A program made the position numbers and the translations under genes. From Peptoniphilus genitalis (GTDB lineage: Bacteria; Bacillota; Clostridia; Tissierellales; Peptoniphilaceae): a stretch of DNA of 64,000 nucleotides. Positions 63,363 through 64,000 of this stretch are shown here, in pieces; the first letter of the stretch is position 1; the number at the start of each line of letters is the position of its first letter. The stretch lies in assembly GCF_023614525.1 (NCBI RefSeq), contig NZ_CP097885.1:618501-682500 (forward strand), given 5' to 3'. The notes beneath the pieces were generated by a model. It worked only from the letters and a program-made list of their open reading frames with translations. It ran no database searches and had not been told where the DNA came from.

Positions 63363-64000
63363 TTGCCTAAAATTTTAAGAAAAAAAGAACTTGCGCCAAA
63401 TATATTTTTATTCGACATATATGCGCCTAAAATTGCAGCCTCTGCAAAACCAGGCCAATTTATTATTTTAATTGCCGACAAGTATTCTGAGAGAATTCCC
63501 CTAACTATTTCTGATTACGACATAGATAGAGGCAGCGTTCAAATAGTTGTCCAAGCTTCTGGTGAATCTACAAAGAAAATTGCAGCCTTTGAAGAAGGCG
63601 AAAGCTTTAAGGACTTTGTTGGACCTCTTGGCCACGCATCAGATTTTTATGATATGGACCTAGAGGACTTAAGGGACAAGAGATACCTATTCGTAGCAGG
63701 TGGAGTTGGTACTGCACCAGTTTATCCCCAAGCTAAGTTTTTCAAAGATAAGGGCCTTCACTGCGACATAATTATTGGAGCAAAGTCCAAGGAATTTGTA
63801 ATCCTTGAAGATGAATTAAAGTCTGTTTGCGACAACCTATACATAGCAACTGATGATGGATCCTATGGATTCAAGGGTCTTGTAACTGACAAAATCGTGG
63901 ATCTTGTGGAAAATGAAAAGAAGCACTACGACCAAGTAGTTTCCATTGGACCTATGATAATGATGAAGTTTGTCTGCCTAACTACTAAGAAGTTCGACCT
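63363..64000 (+). CDS. Sulfide/dihydroorotate dehydrogenase-like FAD/NAD-binding protein (NfnA type), N-terminal part
   Basis: The frame runs open from a TTG at 63363 to the window end (about 212 codons). It begins LPKILRKKELAPNIFLFDIY, with FAD-binding KPGQFIILIADKYSERIPLT (about 33-52), then LFVAGGVGTAPVYPQAK (NAD-binding Gly-rich loop, about 118-134) and a CDIIIGAKSKE strand. This matches the small FAD/NAD subunit of NADH-dependent ferredoxin:NADP oxidoreductase (Nfn) or glutamate synthase small-subunit partners. The partner subunit would follow outside the window. GGGAGTG lies before the TTG and a TATAAT near 63335. Confidence 0.82.
   Translation, partial: MPKILRKKELAPNIFLFDIYAPKIAASAKPGQFIILIADKYSERIPLTISDYDIDRGSVQIVVQASGESTKKIAAFEEGESFKDFVGPLGHASDFYDMDLEDLRDKRYLFVAGGVGTAPVYPQAKFFKDKGLHCDIIIGAKSKEFVILEDELKSVCDNLYIATDDGSYGFKGLVTDKIVDLVENEKKHYDQVVSIGPMIMMKFVCLTTKKFD

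Overview
The window comes from a low-GC, anaerobic Gram-positive bacterium. The protein set points to a fermentative Firmicute of the anaerobic-coccus type (Peptoniphilaceae: Peptoniphilus, Anaerococcus or Finegoldia relatives). The reasons are amino-acid fermentation genes, FeoA/FeoB iron uptake, the cysS-mrnC-rlmB-rae1 cluster typical of Firmicutes, TPP riboswitches, and strong AGGAGG-type ribosome binding sites with frequent TTG/GTG starts. The genus is inference. Almost every gene lies on the minus strand and most operons end in clear intrinsic hairpins. No rRNA, tRNA, CRISPR array or intact mobile element is visible.

Layout. 0-0.5 kb: the start of a small membrane protein and a decayed ISL3-type transposase tail. 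0.7-3.5 kb: ferrous iron uptake (two feoA, feoB, a Cys-rich mini-protein). 3.9-9.3 kb: cysS, mrnC, thyX, rlmB, rae1, a zinc-ribbon/SH3 protein and an upstream Nudix gene. 9.3-10.9 kb: a plus-strand island with a nested palindrome, a frameshifted secreted protein and a multi-span membrane protein. 11-12.7 kb: a DUF2207 protein. 13.1-19.3 kb: hutH-ftcD-fhs-fchA-glmL. 19.7-23.9 kb: small unknown proteins, a polar amino-acid ABC transporter and an L,D-transpeptidase. 23.9-30.4 kb: uvrA, uvrB and a gamma-glutamyltransferase-like gene. 30.8-39.1 kb: NhaC antiporter, YuiF-type putative histidine permease, hutI and divergent hutU. 39.8-44.1 kb: thiamin genes (thiC, thiW, thiD, thiM-thiE fusion) with two TPP riboswitches. 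44.2-63.2 kb: apt, a second NhaC, a formate/nitrite channel, thiol-redox proteins including a beta-propeller/thioredoxin fusion next to a thioredoxin-reductase-like gene, dinB, a membrane-anchored MutS-like ATPase, a CPBP protease, gltS and proBA. At the right edge a plus-strand ferredoxin-NADP reductase-like gene is cut off.

Main biology. The window holds a complete histidine-to-glutamate fermentation route (HutH, HutU, HutI, FtcD) with tetrahydrofolate C1 recovery (FchA, Fhs) that would yield ATP and formate. A FNT formate channel, a glutamate symporter (GltS), a putative histidine permease and a GlmL-type protein fit the same metabolism. Three promoters, for hutH, the NhaC gene and the YuiF-type permease, share an almost identical cre-like element overlapping the predicted transcription start, and a related site lies upstream of hutU. 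This suggests one regulon spread over about 18 kb.

Points worth a second look are that shared operator, the thiC riboswitch whose terminator arm contains the ribosome binding site and whose partner strand is the 5' end of the aptamer, the ASST-like/thioredoxin fusion, the frameshifted secreted protein with its membrane neighbour, the nested palindrome at 9.3 kb, and several private tandem-repeat tracts between operons.
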